A DNA stretch of 44,546 bases from Bacteroidales bacterium (GTDB lineage: Bacteria > Bacteroidota > Bacteroidia > Bacteroidales > UBA932): contig JAQYTJ010000037.1 of assembly GCA_028724885.1 (NCBI GenBank), positions 1-44,546 on the forward strand, in the 5' to 3' direction. This document shows positions 10,601-18,129 of this stretch, in pieces; within the stretch, counting starts at the first letter, position 1, and each line of letters opens with the position of its first letter. The notes under the pieces were generated by a model. It was not told the origin of the DNA. It did not search any database and saw nothing but the letters and a program-made list of their open reading frames with translations. A program made the translations under genes and the position numbers.

Positions 10601-10706
10601 CATCCTGGTCATATACTGTTCCTGCCAGCCTGTAAGTCTGGGCATGAGCTTGAAGAGATCCTATCATCAATATGATAGAGATCAAGAAATATAACTGTTT
10701 CTTCAT
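7614..10706 (-). CDS. SusC/RagA-family TonB-dependent transporter (PUL 1)
   Basis: A 1030-residue outer-membrane transporter. It has a signal peptide, an N-terminal carboxypeptidase-regulatory-like domain (about 25-110; GTVYDQDGPLPGVAVIVQGS), a plug domain (about 115-235) with the SusC signature SVLKDASATAVYGVRGANG, and a 22-strand barrel ending in the aromatic strand FQVYLHF. No STN secretin-like domain is present, so signalling through an anti-sigma factor is not expected. It lies 11 nt after the IPT/NHL gene and 6 nt before its SusD partner. It shares no extended leader similarity with the two SusC genes further along. Confidence 0.95.
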   Translation of the reverse strand: MKKQLYFLISIILMIGSLQAHAQTYRLAGTVYDQDGPLPGVAVIVQGSTVGTMTDDKGHFLIKAQKGDKLIFQMMGFKDIEYIVVKEDTNIKITFTEVAQELDQVVITALGTTQRKISNLAAVTSIDARQLEQPTTSISNLLGGRVAGVISSLSSGEPGKNIAEFWIRGIGTFGANSSALVLIDGLEGDINSIDPSDIENFSVLKDASATAVYGVRGANGVVLITTKRGGADKVHITGRASITLSHLKRLPNYVGAYDYASLANEAREVRNEEPLYSDVEMDIIHNKLDPDIYPDVNWQKEIVKRNSWKRSYYVSAQGGAKVAKYFLSLSINQEEAAYKVDKSSPYSQNVGYDTYGFRSNIDMNLTPTTKLYFGSTGHLTVNKNPGVADTDYIWAAQAYIHPLRLPKVYSNGQLPGVGEGAETSPYVLINRLGRRLDTEYQAKTTIALEQDLGMITKGLRIRAQGAFDYTSWFNESRHIQPELYEAVGRTSSGELVTIKRVSAQAASYRKSTNNYRKFHFESTLNYDRLFEEKHRVSGLVYYYMSDDKYSKESVSNMSAIPKRYQGISSRLTYGYADTYLIDLNFGYTGSENFQKGRRFGFFPSVALGWVPTQYEFVKNAMPWLNFFKVRASYGTVGNDRISSKRFPYLTIVQRNTAYPWGSASAETLWETYTGADNLKWEVATKFDLGFEGTLFVDKVDFVLDFFNDVRDGIFQERQQVPIYVGLMSRPYSNIGKMRSYGADGNISFKQKIGSDMNLTLRANFTYSKNDVKNWEESNPAYPYQERSGYPYGVVRGYYALGLFKDQQDIDTSPVQSFGEYKPGDIKYRDVNGDGRIDSDDMVPISYGLSSTGAIVPNLMYGFGGEFQYKRLSIGVLFKGTGNSDFFYGGAGYVPFALGKFGNVLSQAMKYENRWIPKDYAEKHGIPLDKAENPNAIYPRLTYGSSSNNTQTSTFWKGNGKYLRLQEVTINYNWSAKFMKKIGLQSADLQLVGNNLAVWSPVKLFDPEQAQYSGRAYPIPATITFQVYLHF

Positions 10707-10717
10707 TAGAATATTCT

Positions 10718-12049
10718 TTAGTTGATAGATAGTTTGCGGACTCTCCGGTTGCCGAAGTCCGCTACGTAGACAGAACCGTCCTTGCCTATTCCGATGCCCC
10801 TTGGAGACTTGAAGAGTGCCTCCTCTTTGGTGCCGTCTTTCCAGCCTGACTTTCCAGGGACTCCAAGTACTGTCTCCACTTGGTTCTCCGGGGTTATTCT
10901 CCTGATGCAGTGATTATTGCAGTCAGCAACATAGATGTTGCCGTCACTATCGCTGAAAAGCTGAGCCGGGCAATTGAACCTAGCCTCGGCAATCTTGCCG
11001 TCCCTGTGGCCAGTAATGCCACTTGTCAGCCTTTCCATCTCAGGATTCTCCTTGTTAAGGTCAATCTTCGCAATGGAATTGGACATGCCTGTCATATTGC
11101 TCCAGCAAGCTACATAAAGCACGTTAGGGTCAGTTGGACGGAAGGTAAGGCCGAAAGAATCTCCGTTAGGCGTGTCGCACACGACCTCTGCCTCGTAAGT
11201 CACAGGATTGATTTTCACGACCTGCCCATAATAGTAGCGCGTGTAAATGTATCCGTCGGAAGGATTCACCACGAAAGTGTGCTTATAGCCGTTCGCAGGC
11301 CGTCCTACAGAACTTTTCGACCAGTCAATCTTCGCGCCGAAGTCTCTCACTCGCAAACCCCACATCTCTTTAGGGTCCATTTCGACGAACATTCCGACTG
11401 TAGTCTCGGTAGGAGCCATGACCTTCTGCGTAATAGGATCGACGCAAGGCACGTTCGCATAGTACTGAGTCGAAATGGTCACCAGCTCATTCGTCTTGAA
11501 ATCAATCCTGGCTATGCCATTCACGCTTCCGCCATCTCCATTGGAGCTGCTGTGATCTATGACGAACACGTTGTCGCTGCTGTCAACGCAGCAGTAATAA
11601 GGAGCGACTTGCGCCTCGCTCAGGTCTCCGGCTTTATAGATGCCGGTGCCATTGCCACAGATTGTGGTAACGGTAGTTGAAACAGTGTAGGCGAATGTCT
11701 CTTCGTAGGAAAGAGAGTCCTTGCCATTCGACACGGAGATGACGCATGTATCACCGGGGAGCCGCGGAGCCTGCACGTACAATTCCGTGCCATCGCGACT
11801 GACTCCGATTACAGGTGCTTTTCTGTGATTAAAATAAACCCGCATCTGGGAAGGGTCACCGAAGCCTTTCCCTTGCAGGATGACCTTTTCTTGATACTTC
11901 CCGTAATTAGGATGGAATGACGTGAGTGCCAGAGATTCATTCGATGAAGAGCCTCCTTTCTTGTCATCATCATTGCATCCTACGCATAATGCAAGCACAC
12001 ATGCTAAGATACAGGTCAGTTTGGTAGAAAAACGAAAGATAGTTACCAT
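10718..12049 (-). CDS. IPT/TIG and NHL-repeat surface lipoprotein
   Basis: A 443-residue lipoprotein with lipobox LCVGC (Cys about 25) followed by an Asp/Lys-rich stretch that resembles a Bacteroidota lipoprotein surface-export signal. Residues about 40-120 form an IPT/TIG Ig-like domain (SFHPNYGKYQEKVILQGKGF). The rest is a beta-propeller, with clear NHL repeats at the C-terminus (GNIYVADCNNHCIRRI and GSVYVADFGNRRVRKL). IPT/NHL lipoproteins are common beside SusCD pairs and are thought to bind glycan at the cell surface. This is the first gene of PUL 1, directly downstream of the 12122-12153 promoter. No hydrolase motif is evident. Confidence 0.87.
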   Translation of the reverse strand: MVTIFRFSTKLTCILACVLALCVGCNDDDKKGGSSSNESLALTSFHPNYGKYQEKVILQGKGFGDPSQMRVYFNHRKAPVIGVSRDGTELYVQAPRLPGDTCVISVSNGKDSLSYEETFAYTVSTTVTTICGNGTGIYKAGDLSEAQVAPYYCCVDSSDNVFVIDHSSSNGDGGSVNGIARIDFKTNELVTISTQYYANVPCVDPITQKVMAPTETTVGMFVEMDPKEMWGLRVRDFGAKIDWSKSSVGRPANGYKHTFVVNPSDGYIYTRYYYGQVVKINPVTYEAEVVCDTPNGDSFGLTFRPTDPNVLYVACWSNMTGMSNSIAKIDLNKENPEMERLTSGITGHRDGKIAEARFNCPAQLFSDSDGNIYVADCNNHCIRRITPENQVETVLGVPGKSGWKDGTKEEALFKSPRGIGIGKDGSVYVADFGNRRVRKLSIN

Positions 12050-12121
12050 TGGTTAAAAATTAGTGGTGCCATTAATATTCTATGAGGTTCTTTTAGTGCG
12101 CCTTATACCATTCATTATTTT

Positions 12122-12153
12122 CAAAGATAATACTTTCCCACGATTTACCCAAA
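12122..12153 (-). promoter_or_regulatory. Bacteroidota-type promoter of PUL 1
   Basis: On the minus strand a -33 TTTG (12153-12150) is followed by exactly 20 nt and a -7 TATCTTTG (12129-12122). This fits the Bacteroidota vegetative consensus TTTG, 19-21 nt, TAnnTTTG. The predicted start is near 12115, leaving a leader of about 65 nt before the IPT/NHL start codon. Confidence 0.8.
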
Positions 12154-12162
12154 AACGTTTTT
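12151..12162. promoter_or_regulatory. Palindrome overlapping the PUL 1 -33 box
   Basis: AAAAACGTTTTT is a perfect 12-bp palindrome that overlaps the -33 element of the PUL 1 promoter. Its position fits an operator for a dimeric repressor or activator, but a short A/T-rich palindrome can arise by chance. Confidence 0.35.
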
Positions 12163-12488
12163 AGAATTAGCTATACGCATGGTGCGTCCCCTCCAAAGAA
12201 ATGCGAAGGCAACTCACGAGACTGCAAAGCCCAGTCGGGGCATACGCAGCTTCTTAGCATTCCTGCTAGGGTGCCTAGCTTAGACTGCGGTTGCTACTCT
12301 GAATACGGAACCCAGACCTTCATCTTGCCGGCGGTGCGGTTGTGGCTTCTGCGCAATGACGCAGGGGTTGTCGGCACAGAGAATGGTTCTCTGCTAGGAA
12401 GCCCGAAAGTGATGCAGCCATGAAATACAAATTGATTTTAAAAACATATTTGACAAAAGCCCCCTATAGAGTCTTCTATCAGGCTACC
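12163..12488. other. Intergenic spacer without a supported gene
   Basis: About 325 nt between the PUL 1 promoter and the PUL 2 control region. No open frame here looks like a protein. A 7-bp hairpin CAGAGAA/TTCTCTG with a 3-nt loop lies at 12377-12393 and a weaker CTGCG/CGCAG pair lies just upstream. The G+C content appears higher than in the flanking promoter DNA, so this may be a decayed insertion, but no family is recognisable. Confidence 0.4.
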
Positions 12489-12498
12489 GATGAAAAAT

Positions 12499-12564
12499 TT
12501 TCGTTTTCTGATGGTTGTATTTCGATTTGTGACAAATGCCATTCTCGAAAGTTTCCTATCTTTC
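12499..12564 (+). promoter_or_regulatory. Candidate activator-dependent promoter of PUL 2
   Basis: TTTCG occurs at 12499 and again at 12520, exactly 21 bp apart, within a longer imperfect 21-bp tandem repeat. A -7-like TATCTTTC lies at 12557-12564, 37 nt after the start of the second repeat. No TTTG -33 box is present, which suits an activator-dependent promoter. The same layout precedes PUL 3 and the DegT operon. A direct repeat with 21-bp period is typical of AraC-type DNA-binding domains. Confidence 0.6.
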
Positions 12565-12578
12565 CTATAATTAATAAC

Positions 12579-12684
12579 ATGAGAAACAGCCGGGGGCGTG
12601 GACACTGTGAACAGAACCTGCAATTGTGCGGATGGCTCTCCTGCACCGGTTTATGAGACAATAGCAGCATCATATCTTAACTAA
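12579..12684 (+). other. SusC leader region with short open frames (copy A)
   Basis: An ATG at 12579, 14 nt past the -7 box, opens a 25-codon frame ending at 12656. In another frame, a stretch encoding APVYETIA and ending SYLN-stop (TAA at 12682-12684) matches the tail of the leader ORF in the other copy and stops 6 nt before the susC ATG. The frames differ between copies because of G-run and indel differences. A regulatory leader peptide is possible; simple shared ancestry also explains the match. Confidence 0.3.
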
Positions 12685-12690
12685 TTGAAT

Positions 12691-15600
12691 ATGAATGATT
12701 TTTTTAGAAAAACCGTATTATCGTGCACATTAGTGCTACTGGCGCTCCAGCTCGTCCTTGCGGCCGACGCTTTGCCGTTGGCTTCAATGCTTCCGACAGC
12801 GAGAACCCATTCCGGCATTGCTGCAGCCACAGTAGTTCAGAAAGCAGAAGTCAAGGGAAAGGTCATGGACAAAGACGGGATTCCGCTTCCCGGCGTCGGC
12901 ATAATCGTCAAAGAAGATCCCTCCCAGGGAACAGTCACGGACGAGACGGGATCTTATTCTCTGGACATCCCTTCGGGGGCGACCCTTGTGTTCTCGTCCA
13001 TCGGCTATAAGACGCTGGAGGTTCCTTCGGAGGGGCGCAAGGTTGTGGATGTGGTTCTTGAAATGGACGTGAACCGGCTTGAAGATGTCGTGGTTGTCGG
13101 CTACGGTGTTCAGAAAAAAGTCAACCTGACGGGTTCTGTGTCCTCCGTCGAGATCGAAAAGCTTGCGGAGACGCGCCCAATCACGAATCTGTCGGTCGGC
13201 CTTGCAGGTCTTGCTCCAGGTCTGTACGTGCGTTCTGCGAACAATGATCCAGGCAACAATGCGACAATGATGATCCGTGGCCAAGGTACGCTCAACAACT
13301 CCTCTCCGCTGGTGATCATCGACGGGGTGGATGGAGACATCTCCAGGGTCGCCCCTCAGGACGTGGCCACGATTTCAATCCTCAAGGATGCCGCATCATC
13401 GGCGATCTACGGCTCGCGAGCTGCAAACGGCGTAATTTTGATTACGACAAAGCAGGGCAAGTCGGGCAAGATTACGGTGTCTTACGACGGTTATTACGCA
13501 CTGCAGTCAGTGGGGCATCTGATGCCACTGGTCTCGAACAGCGTCCGTTATATGGAGCTGATCAACGAAGCTGCCGCAAACTCTAAGCTCAAACCCGTAT
13601 ATTCGGAGAAGAACATCCAGCAGTGGCGCGACAACGAAGGCAGTGATCCGCTGCTATGGCCGAACACGGATTGGGGCGAGGCGCTCTTCCGCACGACGGG
13701 CGTAATGAATCATGGGATTACGGCCTCCGGAGGGACGGACCGGTTGAGTTCGTTCGTGTCGTTCAACTATGCGGAAACCCCGGGCATAATCGAGAACACG
13801 GGCTACCGCCGGTATAGCATCCGTTCGAACAGCCAGCTGACAGTGACGTCTTGGCTAAAAGTGGGGATGAATCTTTCCGGTATCCTGACCGACAAAGACC
13901 GTGGCAGCGACAATCTCTCCAGTATGTTCACGAACTCGATCCTGTGCGTACCGACGGTAGTGGTACGCAGTCCGGACGGCCGTTACGGCGGCACTAACAA
14001 CTCGGAAGACAATCCAGTGGCGCGTTCGCCGCTCCTATATGTCCTGAGTTTGAAAGGCGAGGACAGGGCGCATACATTCAACGGCCGCTTTTTCTTCAAC
14101 TTCAATCCGATCAAAGGACTGAACGTGGATGGTTCATACAACTACAACTTCTACACGAAGAAGCAGTCTACGATTCCGGTTCAGATAGACACATGGAACT
14201 TTCAGACCAACCAGATCCTAAGTCAGGGTTCCGGGACGAAGCTGTACGTAAAGAACCGGGAGGATCGCAGCATCCGCAACTTCATGGACCTCACTGCATC
14301 GTACGAGCGCACGGTGCTGGGTTCCATGTACTTCAAGGTGCTTGCAGGAGCGAGCCAGGAGCAATATTCCTCGGACTACTTCATTGCGCAGAAGGAGGAT
14401 CTGATCGATCCTTCTCTCACGCAGATTAATGCGGCATCCGGTGCCATGACTGCGAATGGTTCGCTGTCGGACTGGGCAATGCATTCGCTGTTCGGCCGGA
14501 TTAACCTGAGCTGGGCAGATCGGTACCTGGCAGAATTCAACATCCGCAGGGACGGATCTTCACGCTTCATCGGCAGCAACCGCTGGGGCAATTTCCCTTC
14601 CGCATCTGCGGCATGGAGAATTTCAGAAGAACCCTTCATGTCAGGAGTGCGCAGCAAATGGCTGAACAATTTGAAACTGCGAGTCTCCTACGGCTCGCTG
14701 GGAAACAATGCGACGGATAATTACGCAGCGATTCAGGTGCTGGATGCGATGAAGTATGTACTGAACGGGGTTCCCGTGCTGGCGTACTCCCAATCGAAGA
14801 TCAAGAATGCGAACCTGACTTGGGAGACCACGACGGTCACCAACGTCGGGGTGGACTTCGGAATGTTCGGAAACCGACTGACTGGTAACGTGGACTGCTA
14901 CAACAAGTTCACGCACAACATCCTGATAAATCTTCCAGCTCCCGGCGTGCTGGGAAATGCCGGCGTTCCAGACCAGAACAGTGCGCAGGTACGTAACAGG
15001 GGCATTGAATTGAACGTGGGCTGGCGCGACGATCTGAAGGACTTCAGCTATTATGCCAATGTGAACTTCACGTACAACCGGAACAAAGTGGTCAAGTTCA
15101 AAGGAGACCAGTACTCACTTTCGGGCGTGAACATGATCAAGGAAGGCCTTCCTATTAACACAGGCTACATGTTGCTGGTCGATCGTATCGTCCAGACGCA
15201 GGAAGATCTGGATCTGGTGCAGTCGATGGTCGACAATGCGAAGGATGCGAATGGCAATCCATTGAACGCATTCCCTTACGGTCGTCCCGAACTGGGCGAC
15301 TTCCTGTACAAGGATACGAATAAGGATGGCCTCGTGAATGACGAGGATCGCACAAACGTGGGTACTGGCTCGACCCCACGCTTCCTGTACAGTCTTACTC
15401 TCGGCGCAAGCTACAAGGGTTTCGATGCATCGATCTTCATTGATGGTGTGGCAGGCATCCGTGGCTATTTTCGAAACGACTACTACACTCCGATACTTCG
15501 ATGGACTCGTCTGATCAATAAAGAAGTGGCTGATGGCCGTTGGTATGCGGGCCGCAAGGATGCGGCGACATATCCTAGGCTTCTGTATGACGGGGATACT

Positions 15601-15846
15601 CGCAACATTAGAAACAGCGATTTCTGGTACGATTCCATGTCGTACCTCAAGATCCGAAACATCCAGATCGGGTACACGGTGCCGCAGAAGCTTGTATCAA
15701 AAGTGGATCTTTCCCGCTTGCGTTTCTACATGGGCTTGGAGAACTATTTCACGTTCACGAAATGGAAGGGGCTAGACCCTGAAGTTCCCGGAATGGCATA
15801 TCCCTCCATGAAACAGGTTGTTTTCGGTGTCAATCTAACATTTTAA
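12691..15846 (+). CDS. SusC/RagA-family TonB-dependent transporter (PUL 2)
   Basis: An outer-membrane transporter of 1051 residues from the ATG at 12691; a TTG two codons earlier is also in frame. The long signal region (1-46) is followed by a carboxypeptidase-regulatory-like domain (about 52-125, KGKVMDKDGIPLPGVG), a plug (about 130-255) with SILKDAASSAIYGSRAANG, and a barrel ending in VVFGVNLTF. No STN domain is present. The first 74 residues are nearly the same as in the PUL 3 SusC, while the plug and barrel belong to a clearly different subgroup, so the two should import different ligands. It lies 12 nt before its SusD partner. Confidence 0.95.
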   Translation: MNDFFRKTVLSCTLVLLALQLVLAADALPLASMLPTARTHSGIAAATVVQKAEVKGKVMDKDGIPLPGVGIIVKEDPSQGTVTDETGSYSLDIPSGATLVFSSIGYKTLEVPSEGRKVVDVVLEMDVNRLEDVVVVGYGVQKKVNLTGSVSSVEIEKLAETRPITNLSVGLAGLAPGLYVRSANNDPGNNATMMIRGQGTLNNSSPLVIIDGVDGDISRVAPQDVATISILKDAASSAIYGSRAANGVILITTKQGKSGKITVSYDGYYALQSVGHLMPLVSNSVRYMELINEAAANSKLKPVYSEKNIQQWRDNEGSDPLLWPNTDWGEALFRTTGVMNHGITASGGTDRLSSFVSFNYAETPGIIENTGYRRYSIRSNSQLTVTSWLKVGMNLSGILTDKDRGSDNLSSMFTNSILCVPTVVVRSPDGRYGGTNNSEDNPVARSPLLYVLSLKGEDRAHTFNGRFFFNFNPIKGLNVDGSYNYNFYTKKQSTIPVQIDTWNFQTNQILSQGSGTKLYVKNREDRSIRNFMDLTASYERTVLGSMYFKVLAGASQEQYSSDYFIAQKEDLIDPSLTQINAASGAMTANGSLSDWAMHSLFGRINLSWADRYLAEFNIRRDGSSRFIGSNRWGNFPSASAAWRISEEPFMSGVRSKWLNNLKLRVSYGSLGNNATDNYAAIQVLDAMKYVLNGVPVLAYSQSKIKNANLTWETTTVTNVGVDFGMFGNRLTGNVDCYNKFTHNILINLPAPGVLGNAGVPDQNSAQVRNRGIELNVGWRDDLKDFSYYANVNFTYNRNKVVKFKGDQYSLSGVNMIKEGLPINTGYMLLVDRIVQTQEDLDLVQSMVDNAKDANGNPLNAFPYGRPELGDFLYKDTNKDGLVNDEDRTNVGTGSTPRFLYSLTLGASYKGFDASIFIDGVAGIRGYFRNDYYTPILRWTRLINKEVADGRWYAGRKDAATYPRLLYDGDTRNIRNSDFWYDSMSYLKIRNIQIGYTVPQKLVSKVDLSRLRFYMGLENYFTFTKWKGLDPEVPGMAYPSMKQVVFGVNLTF

Positions 15847-15858
15847 TACTAATTGAGC

Positions 15859-17610
15859 ATGAAAAATAAATATATTCTGTGCCTTGCAGCACTCGTAGCT
15901 TCGGTTGCGATTACGGGATGCTATGATCTGGATCGGTTTCCTCAGCAGCAGCTGAGCCCCGGTACATTTTGGAAGACGGAGGAGCAGGCCAAGCAGGCCG
16001 TGAACGCCTGTTATTCCGCAATGCGGAACAACGAACTTTACAGCACGTACTTCGGGATGGACTGTCTCTCGGACATAGGTTTCGGGTATGATGCAAAAGG
16101 TTACTGGGACATCAGTAGAGGACTTTGGACTCCCCGTACCTCGGCTGTGCGTAACCGCTGGAAGGACACGTACGATGCAATCCGCCGAACGAACGAGGTG
16201 ATTAGGAATGTGCAGTCGATGGAAATAGATGAGACAGTGAAAATACAGACAATCGGAGAAGCGAAGTTTCTGCGTGCGCTGTTCTACTTCTTCTTGATGA
16301 ATCACTTCGGCGGTGTACCAATCTACGATGAGAAGACCGATTACAATGCGGACTACATGAACCTTCTGAACCCCAGGAGTTCTTTGGAGGAGACACGCAC
16401 TTTTGTGATGGGGGATTTGGAGGATGCGATTTCGGCGCTTCCCGTGAAGTGGCCGGATGCGGATAAAGGCCGTGCGACGAAGGGTGCTGCCTTCTCGCTA
16501 CGTGGGAAGGTGTACCTCTACGCCAAGGAATATGCAAAAGCCGCTGCGGACTTCGAAGAAGTCGTGCTGGATCCTGCTGGCCAGGGCTACGGCTATGCGC
16601 TGTATCCGGAATATGCAGATCTCTTCACGACAAAAGGCCATCGGAGCAGCGAGATGATCTTTTCCATTCAGACATTTTCCGAAATCGGAAACGGGCTTGG
16701 AATGCCATATGCCCATTTTCTTGGCAGCAACGCCACGCTAGGAACGAGCTGGAACAACGTCATGCCTTCTTGTGACTTGGTGGACATGTACGAGTGCAAG
16801 GACGGAAAGCCATTCAAGTGGGATGATTTCATCCCCGGTTTCTCTGAAAGCGAGGAGGTTCGACTGAAGACGCTCCGGGCAACACTTTCTGCTGACAAAA
16901 CAACCGTGGCCGCCTATCCCGAGTACCGTGATCAACTGCTTGCGATGTACGACCGGCGCGATCCGCGCATGCAGCAGACGATTATACTGCCCTACACCCA
17001 TTACCTCGGTCTGATCGGTGGCAAGAACAAGGACACCGAGTTTGTCTATGCTGCTGGCGTGACGACCACAAACGGTTTCGTGGTAGTGAATCGCTACAAT
17101 AACGGGATGAACTACCTGTACCTTTTCCGCAAGTTCGTTCCGAGGGGTGATGAGAACGGAACAATCCCGAGCACCTACCGTTCCAATATCCCAATCGATT
17201 TCCCAATCATCCGCTATGCAGACGTGCTGCTAATGCTAGCAGAGTGCTACAACGAAGAGGGGCGCATCGAGGATGCAGTCAAATACATAAACATGGTACG
17301 GAGTCGTCCGTCAACCAATCTTCCCGGAATCAACAGCGGCCCCGATTGGCTGGAGGCGCGGACGAAAGAATCCGTGTTTGAGCGGATCCGTCACGAACGT
17401 GCCGTCGAATTTCCTGCGGAAGGGCTCCGTTATTATGACCTCAAGCGTTGGGGCCTGGCCAAGGAGGTGATGAACAACCGCGACATCAAGGACATCATGG
17501 GCAGTGTCAAGTACACGACTAAGTTCGAGGACAAGGACTATCTCTGGCCGATTCCCGGAGATGAAATCGACAAGAATCCCCAGTTGAAACAGAATCCAGG
17601 CTGGGAATAA
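15859..17610 (+). CDS. SusD/RagB-family nutrient-uptake lipoprotein (PUL 2)
   Basis: A 583-residue SusD homologue from the ATG at 15859 (an in-frame TTG lies two codons earlier). Lipobox AITGC places the acylated Cys near residue 22. The helical N-terminal region includes EAKFLRALFYFFLMNHFGGVP. The C-terminal region has FPIIRYADVLLMLAECYNEEG, then RHERAVEFPAEGLRYYDLKRWG and a closing LWPIPGDEIDKNPQLKQNPGW. It forms the outer-membrane lid over the preceding SusC. It is the last gene of this short operon: no enzyme or binding protein follows, and the next gene converges from the other strand. Confidence 0.95.
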   Translation: MKNKYILCLAALVASVAITGCYDLDRFPQQQLSPGTFWKTEEQAKQAVNACYSAMRNNELYSTYFGMDCLSDIGFGYDAKGYWDISRGLWTPRTSAVRNRWKDTYDAIRRTNEVIRNVQSMEIDETVKIQTIGEAKFLRALFYFFLMNHFGGVPIYDEKTDYNADYMNLLNPRSSLEETRTFVMGDLEDAISALPVKWPDADKGRATKGAAFSLRGKVYLYAKEYAKAAADFEEVVLDPAGQGYGYALYPEYADLFTTKGHRSSEMIFSIQTFSEIGNGLGMPYAHFLGSNATLGTSWNNVMPSCDLVDMYECKDGKPFKWDDFIPGFSESEEVRLKTLRATLSADKTTVAAYPEYRDQLLAMYDRRDPRMQQTIILPYTHYLGLIGGKNKDTEFVYAAGVTTTNGFVVVNRYNNGMNYLYLFRKFVPRGDENGTIPSTYRSNIPIDFPIIRYADVLLMLAECYNEEGRIEDAVKYINMVRSRPSTNLPGINSGPDWLEARTKESVFERIRHERAVEFPAEGLRYYDLKRWGLAKEVMNNRDIKDIMGSVKYTTKFEDKDYLWPIPGDEIDKNPQLKQNPGWE

Positions 17611-18129
17611 TCCAGAATGCTTTTCCCCCAGGCAGCCAGGGGAGGCTGTGTCGGCATCCTCGGCTGTGCGAACAAGCGTCCGAACTTCCGTAATCAAAGT
17701 AATGTTGATCCTTATCATAGCGCACCCGAAGAAAGATTTCTTCACCCCAACCTTCACATTAAGCTCCGCCTTCACCATGGCCGCGTTCGCTTTTCATCTT
17801 GTCCACGGACAATGCTTCAGATTGAGGCAACGGACTCGTCCTCCCCACCAGTCCTGTACGGGTCGTATGCCATGCACGCCCCGGCACATAATTCGCCGGA
17901 ATGCTTCCTTAAGGAATTGACTTTAGTTCGGGATAAGGATTCAAGTACGCCGCAGAGTCCACCTCCGTCCATGCTCAAACGGAAAACACGATGCAAGACA
18001 TCCGGAATCGAAAGCCTCTGGGAGTCGGGGGCATTGTACCTTTGCAAATCGAATTAGCAGGCGGATGCACACAACCTATTTCTTCCTGCCCCTGCCCTGC
18101 AAATGGCAGCAGGACGTGCTTCCTCACAA
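17611..18129. other. Convergent intergenic region, possible gene remnant
   Basis: 519 nt between convergent susD (PUL 2) and the GH36-like gene. No intact convincing gene is present. Forward-strand frames stay open for long stretches, but their products are rich in Arg, Ser, His and Pro and look like shadows or decay. A weak hairpin (CCTGC/GCAGG with an inner CTGC/GCAG pairing) lies near 18090-18113, close to the GH36-like stop, without a T-run. Confidence 0.4.
17648..17920 (+). pseudogene. Possible decayed flavodoxin-fold oxidoreductase fragment
   Basis: The forward frame reads MLILIIAHPKKDFF followed by an S/T-rich helix-like stretch. This faintly resembles the start of flavodoxin-fold NAD(P)H:quinone reductases, which begin with a hydrophobic strand and HPxxxSF. 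The similarity is lost after about 30 residues and the frame then becomes Arg/Pro-rich, as in a frameshifted remnant. It could equally be chance in a G+C-rich spacer. Confidence 0.15.

Larger units (their letters stand above)
12489..12912 (+). repeat. Inverted paralogous segment, copy A (leader plus SusC N-terminus)
   Basis: This 424-nt stretch matches 29389-29824 on the opposite strand. It contains the control region, the untranslated leader and the first 74 codons of SusC. By eye 58 of 74 encoded residues are identical between copies, and the leader aligns with a few short indels. Similarity drops sharply after the PLPGVG motif of the regulatory-like domain. The two copies are about 16.5 kb apart and face each other. 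Confidence 0.85.

Noticed and set aside
17617..18057. 146-codon forward open frame after the PUL 2 susD
   Set aside because: The composition is Arg/Ser/Pro/His-rich with no recognisable fold, and it lacks a signal or neighbour logic.
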